A DNA stretch of 60,926 bases. It comes from Bryobacterales bacterium. Lineage in GTDB: Bacteria > Acidobacteriota > Terriglobia > Bryobacterales > Bryobacteraceae. The translations under genes and the position numbers were made by a program. A model generated the notes under the pieces. The model had not been told where the DNA came from. It did no database searches and saw nothing but the letters and a program-made list of their open reading frames with translations. The stretch is taken from the NCBI GenBank assembly GCA_003170915.1, contig PMYB01000157.1:2669-63594 (forward strand), in the 5' to 3' direction. Positions 34,814 through 45,264 of this stretch are shown here, in pieces (position 1 is the stretch's first letter; each line of letters opens with the position of its first letter).

Positions 34814-35353
34814 CTACCCTTTTCTGGTCATCTCGAGTTCCAACTGGATGGCCACTTCGTCGCCTACCAGGACGCCGCCGGCTTCGAGCGCCACGTTCCA
34901 ACCCAGCCCGAAATCCTTGCGATTCAACTTGGTGGTTGCCGTCGCGCCAATCTTGATGTTGCCCTGTGGATCTTTCACTTCCGGGGTAGGGCCTTCGACG
35001 TCGAGCACCACTTCCTTGGTGACGCCGTGCATGCTCAGATCGCCAACCACCCTCCACTCGCCCTCCCCAACCGGCGCCACCTTTTTCGAAATGAAGGTGA
35101 TCTTGGGAAACTTCTTCACGTCGAAGAAATCCGCGCTCTTGAGGAGCTGATCCCGCTCGCTATCGCGCGTCTGCACCATGCTGGCGTCGATGGCCGCCTC
35201 CACTTTGGAATTCGCCGAATCCTTCGCATCGAATACCACCGTGCCGGCCACTCCGGAAAACTCGCCGCGCACATTCGACACCATCAAGTGGCGAACCTTA
35301 AACCCCGCCGTCGAGTGACTGGGATCGATTACATAAGTTACAGCCCGACTCAC
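34814..35353 (-). CDS. YceI-family lipid-binding protein
   Basis: 179 residues starting with GTG at 35353 behind GAAGGAGAAG. The YceI beta-barrel pattern is clear: VTYVIDPSHSTAGFKVRHL, GTVVFDAKDSANSKVEAAID, LLKSADFFDVKKFPKITF, VGDLSMHGVTKEVVLDVE. There is no signal peptide, so it is cytoplasmic. Members bind isoprenoid-type lipids or amphiphiles. It sits between two PLP enzymes in the ygfK operon; what it does there is unknown. Confidence 0.88.
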   Translation of the reverse strand: MSRAVTYVIDPSHSTAGFKVRHLMVSNVRGEFSGVAGTVVFDAKDSANSKVEAAIDASMVQTRDSERDQLLKSADFFDVKKFPKITFISKKVAPVGEGEWRVVGDLSMHGVTKEVVLDVEGPTPEVKDPQGNIKIGATATTKLNRKDFGLGWNVALEAGGVLVGDEVAIQLELEMTRKG

Positions 35354-35380
35354 AGCTATCTTCTCCTTCTCAACAATAGT

Positions 35381-36718
<1,338 letters not shown>

Positions 36719-36726
36719 AGGTCTCC

Positions 36727-38019
36727 TCAGAACCTCTCCCACAACGCTCGCGCGCGCCCCGCCGCCTTCTCCGCCACGCGCCGTTCGTCCACGGTGACGC
36801 ACTGCTTGTCGCGCAGCACGCAACATCCGTTGACAATCAGGGAATCCACGGGCGCGTTGGCAATGCCGAACAGAATATGGCCAAACAGATTGCCGCTATC
36901 GAGCGGCGTGGGTGGGTAGTAATCCACCAGAATGAGGTCGGCCTGCGCGCCTTTCTCAATGCGGCCAATCTCCATGCCCCATAGCTTCTTGACGATGGTG
37001 CGGTTATTCAGAAACGCCGCGGCGTAAGCTTCCCCGTAAGCCACGCGCGGGTCGCCCGCCAGCAATTTCTGCAAGTGGAAAGCGGTCTTGAACTCTTCGA
37101 ACATGCGTGGCGAATAGCCGTCGGAACCCAGCCCCACCAGCACTCCGCGCCGGACGAGTTCGAGCAACCTGGCGGCGCCCACCGCGTTATTGCAGTTGGA
37201 TTGCGGGTTGTGAACCACGTTGACCCGGCGCCGCGCGAGAGTCCCGATGTCGGCCGCGGTGACGTGTACACAGTGAGCCGCCAGGCACTGCTCGTCCAGA
37301 ACCCCAAGGTCGCGCAAACGCTTCACCGCCCCGGCGTCGCAGCCGTCCTCCGCCACGTGTATGTGGAAGCCCGCGCGCAGCGATTGGTTCACTTCCACCG
37401 CGCGGCGAAGCGTCTCATCGGTAAGGGTGAAAGAAGCATGCAAACCGAAGGTGGCCGCCACCAGGCCGTCGCCGCGGGGCGCCCTCTGGGCCCGATCGAT
37501 GAAGCGGATGTTCTCTCTAATGCCCTCCAAGGCCTGCATTGGGCCGTTGCGGTCGGAAGTCTCGTAGCACAGAATGCCGCGCAGGCCGACGTCTCGAAAC
37601 GCTTGCTCGATGCGGTCCAGGCTTCCCGCGCAGGCGTTGGGACTGGAATGGTGGTCCACCAGCGTGCCCACGCCGCACTTGGCGGCGTCGATGAGGCCTA
37701 CCAGCGCGCTGTAGTACACGTCCTCTTCGTTCAACGCGCGATCCAGCCGCCACCAGAGCTTGTTCAGGATCTCGGGAAAATTCTTAGGCGCGCGGCCAGG
37801 GAGCGAAATCCCGCGCGCTAGCGTGCTATAGAGGTGCGTGTGGCAGTTGATCAACGCGGGCATTAAGAGCTTGCCCTTGGCGTCGATGACGTTCTTTCCC
37901 CGCGCGCGCGCACTATTCACATCACCGATGCTGCCGTCGGGACGAATCTCGACGCTGCCGGAATCCAGCACGCGATTGTCCGAGTCGAAGGTCAGGATAC
38001 GTGCGTTGGTGATAGTCAT
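36727..38019 (-). CDS. ssnA: SsnA-type amidohydrolase
   Basis: 430 residues from the ATG that overlaps the carbamate kinase stop (ATGA). Amidohydrolase metal ligands: His-x-His in NCHTHLYS, His in GFHIHVAED, His in LAAHCVHV, Asp in GLGSDGYS. The stretches LWWRLDRALNEEDVYYSAL and CYETSDRNG match E. coli SsnA closely, separating it from guanine deaminase and chlorohydrolases. SsnA belongs to the yge/ygf cluster; it likely deaminates or opens a heterocyclic intermediate. A longer upstream frame exists but does not look like the family. Confidence 0.87.
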   Translation of the reverse strand: MTITNARILTFDSDNRVLDSGSVEIRPDGSIGDVNSARARGKNVIDAKGKLLMPALINCHTHLYSTLARGISLPGRAPKNFPEILNKLWWRLDRALNEEDVYYSALVGLIDAAKCGVGTLVDHHSSPNACAGSLDRIEQAFRDVGLRGILCYETSDRNGPMQALEGIRENIRFIDRAQRAPRGDGLVAATFGLHASFTLTDETLRRAVEVNQSLRAGFHIHVAEDGCDAGAVKRLRDLGVLDEQCLAAHCVHVTAADIGTLARRRVNVVHNPQSNCNNAVGAARLLELVRRGVLVGLGSDGYSPRMFEEFKTAFHLQKLLAGDPRVAYGEAYAAAFLNNRTIVKKLWGMEIGRIEKGAQADLILVDYYPPTPLDSGNLFGHILFGIANAPVDSLIVNGCCVLRDKQCVTVDERRVAEKAAGRARALWERF

Positions 38020-38960
38020 GACGCCACGATGTGAGTGCCGGTCTCGCCCCGCACGGCGCGTGCGACATGCTCGGTTGAAGTGATGATGCACTCCTGCCCG
38101 CCTTGCGCGACGAAGTCGATGCCGGCTTCAATCTTGGGTCCCATCGACCCCGGCGGAAATTCGCCGGCGGCCAGATACTCGCGCGCCTGCTGGAGCGTGA
38201 TGACGCCCAACCACTGCTGCCCGGGGCGCCCGAAGCGAATGGCCGCCTGCTCCACCGATGTCACGATGATCAGCTTGTGCGCGTGCAGATCGCGGGCCAG
38301 CAGGCTGGCGGCGAAATCCTTGTCGATGACTCCTTCCACGCCCACCAGGCGATCGCCCTCCCATGCAACCGGAATCCCTCCACCGCCGCAGGCGATGGTG
38401 ACCACACCCGCCTCCACCAACCTGGCGATGGCCTCCTCCTCGAGGATGCGAATCGGCCGCGGTGAGGCCACCACGCGCCGGAACTGCCCCAGCTCGATTT
38501 CTCTTATGATCCAGTGCGGCTTCTCCTGCCGAACGTGCCGGACTTCCTCCTGGGTGTAGAACGACCCGATGGGCTTGGTTGGATGCGTCATTTCGGGGTC
38601 GTTCTCGTCCACCAGCACTTGCGTAATGACCGTGGCGGCGCTGCGGCGAATGCTTTCCCGGCGGAACAACTCACAGGCAATCCGCTGGATCATGTAGCCC
38701 ATGCCGCCTTGCGAATCGGAGACGCAGGTGTCCAGCGGAAGGCGCGGTACCCTCCGCTCCCCTTCTTCCACGCGAATCAGGATGTTGCCGATCTGCGGGC
38801 CGTTGCCGTGGACAATCACGAGGTTCGAATCGCTTCGAAACAGCGGCATAAGATGCTCCAGCGTCTCTCCGGTGTGCTGGAACTGCTGGGGAATTGTGCC
38901 GGGTTCGCCGGGCCGTGTGATGGCGTTGCCGCCCAACGCGATTACCAGAGTCTCAGCCAT
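38016..38960 (-). CDS. Carbamate kinase
   Basis: 314 residues from ATG 38960 (MAETLVIALGGNAI), the standard length and start. Other signatures are IVHGNGPQIGN, DTCVSDSQGGMGYMIQR, VTIACGGGGIPV and GVEGVIDKDFAASLLA. It transfers phosphate from carbamoyl phosphate to ADP, giving ATP plus ammonia and CO2. Encoded 4 bp downstream of ygeW, it would harvest the carbamoyl phosphate that YgeW releases. This matches YqeA's place in the E. coli cluster, though YqeA and ArcC homologues cannot be told apart by eye. Confidence 0.92.
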   Translation of the reverse strand: MAETLVIALGGNAITRPGEPGTIPQQFQHTGETLEHLMPLFRSDSNLVIVHGNGPQIGNILIRVEEGERRVPRLPLDTCVSDSQGGMGYMIQRIACELFRRESIRRSAATVITQVLVDENDPEMTHPTKPIGSFYTQEEVRHVRQEKPHWIIREIELGQFRRVVASPRPIRILEEEAIARLVEAGVVTIACGGGGIPVAWEGDRLVGVEGVIDKDFAASLLARDLHAHKLIIVTSVEQAAIRFGRPGQQWLGVITLQQAREYLAAGEFPPGSMGPKIEAGIDFVAQGGQECIITSTEHVARAVRGETGTHIVAS

Positions 38961-38964
38961 ACCG

Positions 38965-39975
38965 CTACCGCTCGTATTCGATCTCCCCATCGGCCATGGT
39001 GAGCGCCATGATCGCTTTGGCCGTGTGCAGGCGGTTCTCCGCTTCGGGATAAACCACCGAGTTCGGCCCATCGATGACTTCATCGGCCACTTCGTTGCCG
39101 CGGTCGGCCGGCAGCGGGTGCATGTAGAGAACGTCCGGCCTGGCCAGCTTCATCCGCTCCGCGTCGCAGATCCAGCCGGTGTACTGCCTCGCAATTCGCA
39201 GCGATTCTTCGGGCTTCTGTCCCATGGTGTCGAGGCACCCCCAGCTCTTGGGGATCACCACGTCGGCGTCGCGGAAAGCCTCGTCCATGCTGTCCACCAT
39301 GGTAAACTTGCCGCCGCCGCGCCGGGCATTCTCGAAAGCCGCCGCGACCGTCTCGGGCATCAGCCCATATTCCGGCGGGTGCGCCAGCACCACGTCCATG
39401 CCGAACCGCGGCATCAGCATGATGAGCCCCTGCGGCACCGAAAGCGGCTTGGCGTAGCTGGGCGCGTAGGCCCAGCTCACGGCGATCTTGAGGCCGCGCA
39501 GGTCCTGGCCGCGTTGCTCGCGGATAGTCATCAGGTCCGCCAGCGTCTGGCAGGGATGGTCCACGTCGCACTGCATGTTGATCACCGGCACGTCCGCCCA
39601 TTTCGCCACTTCCCGCATGTAGGCGTTGCCTTCGCCGGGGATCAGGTCGTGCCGGATGGCGATCGCATGCCCGTAGCTCGAGAGAATGATTCCGGTGTCC
39701 TTGGGGCTCTCGCCGTGCGACACCTGCATCGCGTCGGCGGTGAGAAAGTGCGCGTGGCCGCCGAGTTGTGTCATCCCGGCCTCGAACGAGTTCCGCGTGC
39801 GCGTGGATTTGTCGAAGAACATCAGGAAGATGGTCTGGTCGGGAAGGTAGCGGTGGGGAATATGTCCTTTGAATTTCCGCTTGAGGTCCGACGAGACGTC
39901 CAGCATGACGTCGAGCTCGGCGTCGGTCCATTCCTGAGTTGTGATCCAGTCCCTGCCCTTAAAGAGCGCTTTCAC
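38965..39975 (-). CDS. ygeW: Knotted carbamoyltransferase YgeW
   Basis: 336 residues from GTG 39975, supported by GGAGGAGG 6 bp upstream. The carbamoyl-phosphate site is FFDKSTRTRNSFEAGMTQLG and the second substrate loop HPCQTLADL. The longer stretch SWAYAPSYAKPLSVPQGL is the extended region that makes the knot in the YgeW group. YgeW is an uncharacterised-to-recently-studied relative of ornithine carbamoyltransferase thought to run on ureido intermediates of purine-type catabolism. Overlaps ygfK by 17 bp; carbamate kinase follows. Confidence 0.88.
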   Translation of the reverse strand: MKALFKGRDWITTQEWTDAELDVMLDVSSDLKRKFKGHIPHRYLPDQTIFLMFFDKSTRTRNSFEAGMTQLGGHAHFLTADAMQVSHGESPKDTGIILSSYGHAIAIRHDLIPGEGNAYMREVAKWADVPVINMQCDVDHPCQTLADLMTIREQRGQDLRGLKIAVSWAYAPSYAKPLSVPQGLIMLMPRFGMDVVLAHPPEYGLMPETVAAAFENARRGGGKFTMVDSMDEAFRDADVVIPKSWGCLDTMGQKPEESLRIARQYTGWICDAERMKLARPDVLYMHPLPADRGNEVADEVIDGPNSVVYPEAENRLHTAKAIMALTMADGEIEYER

Positions 39976-41890
39976 GGATGACCTCCTCCAGTCCCACGAC
40001 GTTGGCAAAGTGAACGCGCCGCGGATCGCCGACCGATTCAACCAGCACCTTGAGCTTGAGATAAGGAAGCATGTCGACAACCCCCGGCGGCGCCGCGCCG
40101 GCCTTCGCTTCCCAGCTCAGAGCCTGGTTGTCGCTCAAGCGGATTTCGATAACGGCAGCCTCGGTCTCGAAGCGCGCGCGGTTCGCCGGCGGGTCGAGCG
40201 CGAGGACATAAGACTCTCCCGCGACGGTGCCGTAAATGGTGACTGGCGGCGTGAAATCGATATAGAAGCCGTTCGCCCCCGCGTACTTTCGATACGTTTC
40301 GAGGCTTCCGAAGAAGCGGGGTTTTTCCACGTACGGACCACCGTCTTCGGGGCAGAAGACATCGCAGTTGCCGCAATCGTTGCACGCGTCGGCGTAGTTG
40401 GCCAACTGGTGCGCCTTGGCCAACTGAAATACACCGCCCGGCACCCGCCTGACGCCTTCCGCCAGCAGCTCGAAATTATCGTACGCCATGGCCGCCGCCG
40501 GCGCCTCGTACACAAAATTCGCATCGTTGGGACACACCGGAACGCACTTATCGCAGTTGATGCAGTCGTAGAGCCAGAGCTTGGAGCCGATCTTGCGCGG
40601 CATACCCTTGTTGCGCTCCCAGCGGTAACGCGGATTCGCCGTGGTCTCGGCCACCAGCGCCGCCTCCTGGCCCGCGTAGCGCTTCACGTAGTCGGAGATG
40701 GTGCTCGCGCCCACCTCGCGCATCTTCGCGCCCAGGTTCTCCAGGTAACGAATCAATCGCCCGTAGCCGCCCGGCCGCAGTAGGTCCGTGCACGTAGTCA
40801 CCGGGACCATGTTCATGGCCACCGCGGTCGAGATGTTGTTTGCATCCAGACCCGCCGAGAAAGAAATCGGGATGCTGGTCTCGATGTGCTCCCGAAACTT
40901 TTTCACCAGGTTCATGGCGATTACATGCAGCGGCGGGCCGGACATGTACATCTGCTCGTCGGTGAAGAACGACTTGTGGTTCTTCACTACCAGCGTGTTG
41001 CCGAACTTCACCGCCAGGTGCTTCCCATGGACCTGCGCGACGCGCTGCAGCCGGGGGACCAGGTCCAGCGCTTCGTCGAATTGCAGGTCTTTCGCAAATG
41101 CCTCGGGGCTAAGCTCAATCTCGCGATAGCCCATCACATCGTGCAACAGGTGTTCCACCTCGCCCGCGCCCAGCAGGGTGGGGTTCATCTTGATGCACAC
41201 GTTGCAGCCCAGTTCCGTCAACAGAAAGCTGACAATGCCCTCGATTTCGCGCGCCGGACAGCCATGGAACGTCGAGAGGCTGATGGTGTCGCTGATGCGC
41301 GCGGGGAACGGCAGATCCCGGTAGCCGTTCAGCCCCATACGCAACGCGGCGATCACCGCGCTGGCGTCTTTCATCGATTCAATCCAGGAGCGCACGCGCG
41401 GCGAGCGAATTCCTTCCAGGTTGTAGCCTACGCTCATGTCGAAGACGGTCTCGCCAGGTGAAAAATCTTCGCCCAACAGTTTGGACGCCTTCAAAATCTC
41501 GATCAACATGGCCGCGCCCACGTACTCGCGCAACGATTGTTCGAGCTTGAGTTCCTGGGACCATTCCACGTTGTAGCCGACGTTGGCGATGTCGATGCAC
41601 GGTCGCGGAATTTTGAGATCGTCCAGAATCTGGACGGTCTTCAATTCGATGATGCGCGAGCCGCCCAGCCACGAGAGCACGATGTTCTGCGCCAGTTGCC
41701 CGTGCGGTCCGGCGGCCGGCCCCAGCGGAGTCGCCGCGCGATGCCCGTGAAAATCGACGGAAAAATCGATGCCCGGAATGCCGCGAAAAAACTTGCTCTT
41801 GGGAAGGTCGAAGATCTTGCCTTCCCGCCGGTATTCGAGAAATGCGCGGCGCAACAGCAGGGGCAGCGGAAGCGGAACCAGCTCAGCCAT
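39959..41890 (-). CDS. ygfK: YgfK-type reductase subunit, lacking the central flavin/NAD(P) module
   Basis: 643 residues, against about 1030 in E. coli YgfK. The N-terminal TIM-barrel (dihydroorotate-dehydrogenase-like) part matches well: TPLGPAAGPHGQLAQNIV, RIIELKTVQILDDL, FDMSVGYNLEGI, TLSTFHGCPAREIE-type and CTDLLRPGGYGRL. It then jumps to two 4Fe-4S motifs, Cys443-446-449-453 (DCINCDKCVPVCPN) and Cys503-506-509-513 (CNDCGNCDVFCPEDG). The GltD-like FAD/NAD(P)H module that lies between them in E. coli is absent, so electrons must come from another partner. First gene of operon A; promoter at 41902-41929. Confidence 0.87.
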   Translation of the reverse strand: MAELVPLPLPLLLRRAFLEYRREGKIFDLPKSKFFRGIPGIDFSVDFHGHRAATPLGPAAGPHGQLAQNIVLSWLGGSRIIELKTVQILDDLKIPRPCIDIANVGYNVEWSQELKLEQSLREYVGAAMLIEILKASKLLGEDFSPGETVFDMSVGYNLEGIRSPRVRSWIESMKDASAVIAALRMGLNGYRDLPFPARISDTISLSTFHGCPAREIEGIVSFLLTELGCNVCIKMNPTLLGAGEVEHLLHDVMGYREIELSPEAFAKDLQFDEALDLVPRLQRVAQVHGKHLAVKFGNTLVVKNHKSFFTDEQMYMSGPPLHVIAMNLVKKFREHIETSIPISFSAGLDANNISTAVAMNMVPVTTCTDLLRPGGYGRLIRYLENLGAKMREVGASTISDYVKRYAGQEAALVAETTANPRYRWERNKGMPRKIGSKLWLYDCINCDKCVPVCPNDANFVYEAPAAAMAYDNFELLAEGVRRVPGGVFQLAKAHQLANYADACNDCGNCDVFCPEDGGPYVEKPRFFGSLETYRKYAGANGFYIDFTPPVTIYGTVAGESYVLALDPPANRARFETEAAVIEIRLSDNQALSWEAKAGAAPPGVVDMLPYLKLKVLVESVGDPRRVHFANVVGLEEVIRESAL

Positions 41891-41901
41891 GGCTCTTATT
41901 C

Positions 41902-41929
41902 ATAGTAGGGCATTGGATGTGCGACACAA
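41902..41929 (-). promoter_or_regulatory. Promoter of the ygfK operon
   Basis: Minus strand: TTGTGT (41924-41929), 16-bp spacer, TACTAT (41902-41907). The start codon is 11 bp beyond the -10 and lacks a clear Shine-Dalgarno, implying a very short leader. Confidence 0.5.
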
Positions 41930-42004
41930 GAGTGGGGGCGGTCCAGTTAGCGGCGACCGTGCGGGAACGTTCGCCGCCCGCGTATCGCGAGAGGTAAACT
42001 TAAG

Positions 42005-42712
42005 GTGGACGACGCGGTGACAGCTAGGGCGAGCCGTAAGCGCCGGCACGAGTTTCGTGGCAAAGACGTCGAGTCCCTTCTTGTAAACTGCCATCGGCGC
42101 TGCTGCATCTGCCACCGCTTCTGTGGAGTGAAGATCGAAGTTGACCACATAGAGATGGCCACCACGCCGTCCAGCGCCGAAGCCGAGAACGCGATCCCCC
42201 TCTGTTTCGAATGCCATGCCGAAGTCCACTGCTATAACCCGAAGCACCCGAAGGGTCGTAAGTTCACACCCGGCGAGCTTCGTCGGCACAGGGAGCAGTG
42301 GCTTGGCCTCTGCCGAGAGCATCCAGAAATGTTCGTTGCCTCCCAGCAGCCGGCTGAGGCTGGCTCCTTGGAACGGCTCGCCAGCGAGATGACCTTCAAT
42401 CTCCGAATTGCGAACTACTCCAAGGGCGCCCTTCGGCAGGTCGGGGCGCTGTTCGAAGTGACCCAGTTCCGAAGGGCGATCGCCGATGGTACCTTCACGT
42501 GGATCTCCGACGACCTCCGGAGGCGTATTGAGGAGGCATACACGACCATCCTGCAAGCCAACTCCCTCATTAGGGGCGCTCGTGGCACGGACCGCAGCGA
42601 CAGCCTGCCGAGGTTCTTCAGGCCAGCTCAGGAGGCCATCGAACGCGCCCAGGAACTGCTGGTTGATGCTCTCGACTACATGCAACTCTCCATCGGCTCT
42701 GATTACCCATGA
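42005..42712 (+). CDS. HNH endonuclease-like protein
   Basis: 235 residues starting with GTG 42005. The HNH core is C33-x2-C36, IEVDHIE (Asp47-His48), Asn62, then C67-x2-C70-H and His75: zinc-bound betabetaalpha-metal nuclease layout. The C-terminal 110 residues are helical and unassigned (SLERLASEMTFNLRIAN onward). It may be a stand-alone nuclease of a mobile or defence element. It is divergent from ygfK and lies in the gap between the two halves of the yge/ygf cluster. Confidence 0.7.
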   Translation: MDDAVTARASRKRRHEFRGKDVESLLVNCHRRCCICHRFCGVKIEVDHIEMATTPSSAEAENAIPLCFECHAEVHCYNPKHPKGRKFTPGELRRHREQWLGLCREHPEMFVASQQPAEAGSLERLASEMTFNLRIANYSKGALRQVGALFEVTQFRRAIADGTFTWISDDLRRRIEEAYTTILQANSLIRGARGTDRSDSLPRFFRPAQEAIERAQELLVDALDYMQLSIGSDYP

Positions 42713-42752
42713 AGGAAAACCCGCGCGTACAATCGCAGTTTTGGGAGGCATA

Positions 42753-42965
42753 ATGGTCACTGTCCTGTTTACCAACGGGGAAGAGAAGGAATACGATGCT
42801 GATGGCGCCTCCAAGGATGGCCCGCTCTTTGTCCTTCGCAAATGGAATCCGAGGCGGCGGAAGTCCGAAATCCGCGAACGATTTCCTGTGGAAAATGTGG
42901 TATGGGCGCGGACTCCCGATTCAATAGTTCTAGGCGGAGGGCGAGCCGCGAGCACCGTGCCATAG
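42753..42965 (+). CDS. Small hypothetical protein after the HNH gene
   Basis: 70 residues with ATG 42753 behind GGGAGG. It begins MVTVLFTNGEEKEYDADGAS, then a Lys/Arg-rich stretch (LRKWNPRRRKSEIRERF) and a hydrophobic ending. This beta-hairpin plus basic layout is seen in small proteins of unknown function; no family recognised. It follows the HNH gene by 40 bp on the same strand and may be co-transcribed. It ends 5 bp from the convergent membrane-protein gene. Confidence 0.6.
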   Translation: MVTVLFTNGEEKEYDADGASKDGPLFVLRKWNPRRRKSEIRERFPVENVVWARTPDSIVLGGGRAASTVP

Positions 42966-42969
42966 CGGA

Positions 42970-43752
42970 CTATTTTGGATACCCGTACTTCTTGGGCATA
43001 TCCTTGAGTCGTTGGTCAAAGTTCGCGGCCTTGCGTTGTCGGTTGATTTCCTCCTCCTGGTCCATGAGCGGAAGTAGCCTCTGTTCGTAAAGCGCCGTTC
43101 TCTTTTGCTTGCTCAATCCCTTTGCTGACTTGACCACGGAGATTTGCGCGCTGATGTTCTCCAGTTCCCTCTTGTCAAATGCCAGGCCCTCATTTAGCAC
43201 TTTTAAGACCTCCGCGACGATCGGAGGAAGTTGATCGTGCTTGATGGCCTTGTCCAACTTCGATATATTCTCGAGGTGGTCTTTCCATGATGTGACCATC
43301 GGTTCAAGAGACAGTATTTCCTCCGGCTCCGTGAACGGTTCGCGGACTTGTGCCATCTGTTCTTTGAGGGTTTTTGCCTGTATGACATAGCCATCGAGTT
43401 CCTGCACCAGCGCGCGTTGTTCTGGGGGGTACGCTCCGTCCTTCCCTAGCTTGAATCCGATAGGAGCCGCAATGATCTGAATAGCGGCAATGACCGCGAA
43501 TGTGATGACGCGAGGACGCGCTGATGGTTTTGTCTTGATGACGTTTTTGACGGTCCATGATGCAGCAAGAAACATTCCAATGGAAACCGAATAGCCGATT
43601 TTTTGGGAGCGGTTCATGGAAAAAAAGCCTGCTTCGAGAGAGAAGACAAATACCGCAACCGTGAGAGCTGACACCGAGAGCAGGAGCCTGGCCTGCCTTG
43701 GAGGGTTTGGCCGTTTTTCCTCCGATTCCCTTCCGCTTATCCAGGGCGTCAT
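42970..43752 (-). CDS. Membrane protein with long coiled-coil tail
   Basis: 260 residues. Three hydrophobic segments (LLLSVSALTVAVFVFSLEAG; KIGYSVSIGMFLAASWTV; VITFAVIAAIQIIAAPIGF) lie in the first ~105 residues. The rest is charged and helical with heptad-like spacing, including KTLKEQMAQV, ISKLDKAIKH, FDKRELENISAQISVVK and LPLMDQEEEINRQRKAANF. No family was recognised. It stands alone in the gap between operons A and B, convergent with the HNH pair. Confidence 0.6.
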   Translation of the reverse strand: MTPWISGRESEEKRPNPPRQARLLLSVSALTVAVFVFSLEAGFFSMNRSQKIGYSVSIGMFLAASWTVKNVIKTKPSARPRVITFAVIAAIQIIAAPIGFKLGKDGAYPPEQRALVQELDGYVIQAKTLKEQMAQVREPFTEPEEILSLEPMVTSWKDHLENISKLDKAIKHDQLPPIVAEVLKVLNEGLAFDKRELENISAQISVVKSAKGLSKQKRTALYEQRLLPLMDQEEEINRQRKAANFDQRLKDMPKKYGYPK

Positions 43753-44043
43753 GACGCTTCATCGTATTCCTGTACGCATCCGGATGCAACCTGGTGCAGC
43801 CCCGCAGCCCCGTGACCCGCTCTACACGGCTTTGTACAGCAATTCTATCGGCGCAGCAAGAACCGCCGGAAGACCGTCAACGAAATCGGTGCTAGCGGGC
43901 AACGTAATCCCCAACCTCCCCGCCATTAGTGCTTGGGGGTTTCGTTGCCGGCCCCCGCGATGCCCGTCCCCGGAACGCCCCCGGGCTGTACCATGAGCGT
44001 CTCAGTATCGACGGGAGGCGATGTGACCCCCAAACCATCCCTC
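43753..44043. other. Short intergenic region, no gene seen
   Basis: Only GC-rich sequence without open frame, RNA motif or clear promoter. It lies past the 3' end of ygeY. Confidence 0.5.
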
Positions 44044-45264
44044 TCAGCGTCTGTCCGGTTTGTTGGTGCCCACCGTCGCGACGTACGTCAGCGGAAACGC
44101 CGCGTAGAACTCGGCCGCCTCCACCAGGTCTCGGATGGGCACGCGCTCCGCCACACTGTGCGCCACGTCCTCTTCGCCGGGGCCGAAGCCGATGGTGGGC
44201 ACGCCCATCAGCCCCATGGAGCCCACGCCATTGGTGCTGAACGTCCACTTGTCCACGATGGGCGCTTTCTTCCACAGCGTTTCATAGGTGGCGATGGCCG
44301 CCCGTGCCAGCGGATGCGCTTCATCCAGCACCCAGGTGGGATAGTACTTCTCCATCGGGTAGCGCAGGCCGGTGTAGCTGGGCGTATCGTAGTTCAGGAT
44401 TTCCACGTCGGCGTCTTCCGCGCCGGCGAGCGCCTTCACTTCGGCCAAAGCGCTTTCCTTGGTCTCGCCGGCAGTGAGACGGCGGTCGAGATGGATGGAG
44501 CAAGCGCCGGGGACCGCGCACAGCGAAGGCGAAACCGAGCGGATCTCGGTGACGGCGATGGTGCCCTTGCCCAGAAACGCATCGCCGCGCAGGCGCGTGT
44601 TCAGCTTCTCCACCTCTTGGACGAGGCGGCTCATTTTGTAGATGGGGTTATCGCCGCGCTCCGGAGCGCTGGCATGGCACGAGCGGCCGCGCAGGTGCAC
44701 TTCGATCTCCGTGCGCCCGCGGTGACCGCGGTAAATGCGCAGGCTGCTGGGCTCGGTGATCACCACGCAATCCGCGCGGATGCCGTCCTCTTTGAGGATG
44801 TAGAGCCACGGCAGGCCGTCGCAATCCTCTTCCTGCACCGAGCCGACCACCCAGAGCGTGTAGTCGCCCGCGAGGCCAAGGTCCTTGATGATCTTGCCCG
44901 CGTACACCATGCTGGCCATGCCGGCGCGCTGGTCGCAAGCGCCGCGGCCATAAACGTAGCCGTCCTCGACCTTGCCCTTATAAGGGTCCCAGGCCCATTC
45001 TTTGGGGTCGCCCACGCCCACAGTATCGGTATGGGAATCCATCATGATGATGGTCTTTCCCGAGCCGATTCGCCCCAAAATGTTGCCCATCGGATCGATG
45101 CGGATTTCATTGAACCCGACCTTTTCCATCTCCCGTCGTATCCGTTGAATGACCGGCCCCTCATGGGAACTTTCCGCCGGGATGGCGATCAGGTCGCGGA
45201 GAAATCGGACGATGTCCGCCTCGTAAGATTGGGCAGCGGCGGCAATTTCAGACGCATTGATCAT
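44044..45264 (-). CDS. ygeY: YgeY-family M20 metallopeptidase-like hydrolase
   Basis: 406 residues from ATG 45264. M20 zinc residues: His in MMDSHTDTVGVGD, Asp in GRGACDQRAGMASM, Glu pair in VGSVQEEDCDGLPW, and His near ASAPERGDNPIYKM. The stretches GSVQEEDCDG and SCHASAPERGDNPIYKM are close to E. coli YgeY. YgeY is grouped with selenium-dependent molybdenum-hydroxylase loci and is thought to hydrolyse an amide in the degraded heterocycle. Its start overlaps the xdhA 3' end by 17 bp. It is last in operon B. Confidence 0.9.
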   Translation of the reverse strand: MINASEIAAAAQSYEADIVRFLRDLIAIPAESSHEGPVIQRIRREMEKVGFNEIRIDPMGNILGRIGSGKTIIMMDSHTDTVGVGDPKEWAWDPYKGKVEDGYVYGRGACDQRAGMASMVYAGKIIKDLGLAGDYTLWVVGSVQEEDCDGLPWLYILKEDGIRADCVVITEPSSLRIYRGHRGRTEIEVHLRGRSCHASAPERGDNPIYKMSRLVQEVEKLNTRLRGDAFLGKGTIAVTEIRSVSPSLCAVPGACSIHLDRRLTAGETKESALAEVKALAGAEDADVEILNYDTPSYTGLRYPMEKYYPTWVLDEAHPLARAAIATYETLWKKAPIVDKWTFSTNGVGSMGLMGVPTIGFGPGEEDVAHSVAERVPIRDLVEAAEFYAAFPLTYVATVGTNKPDRR

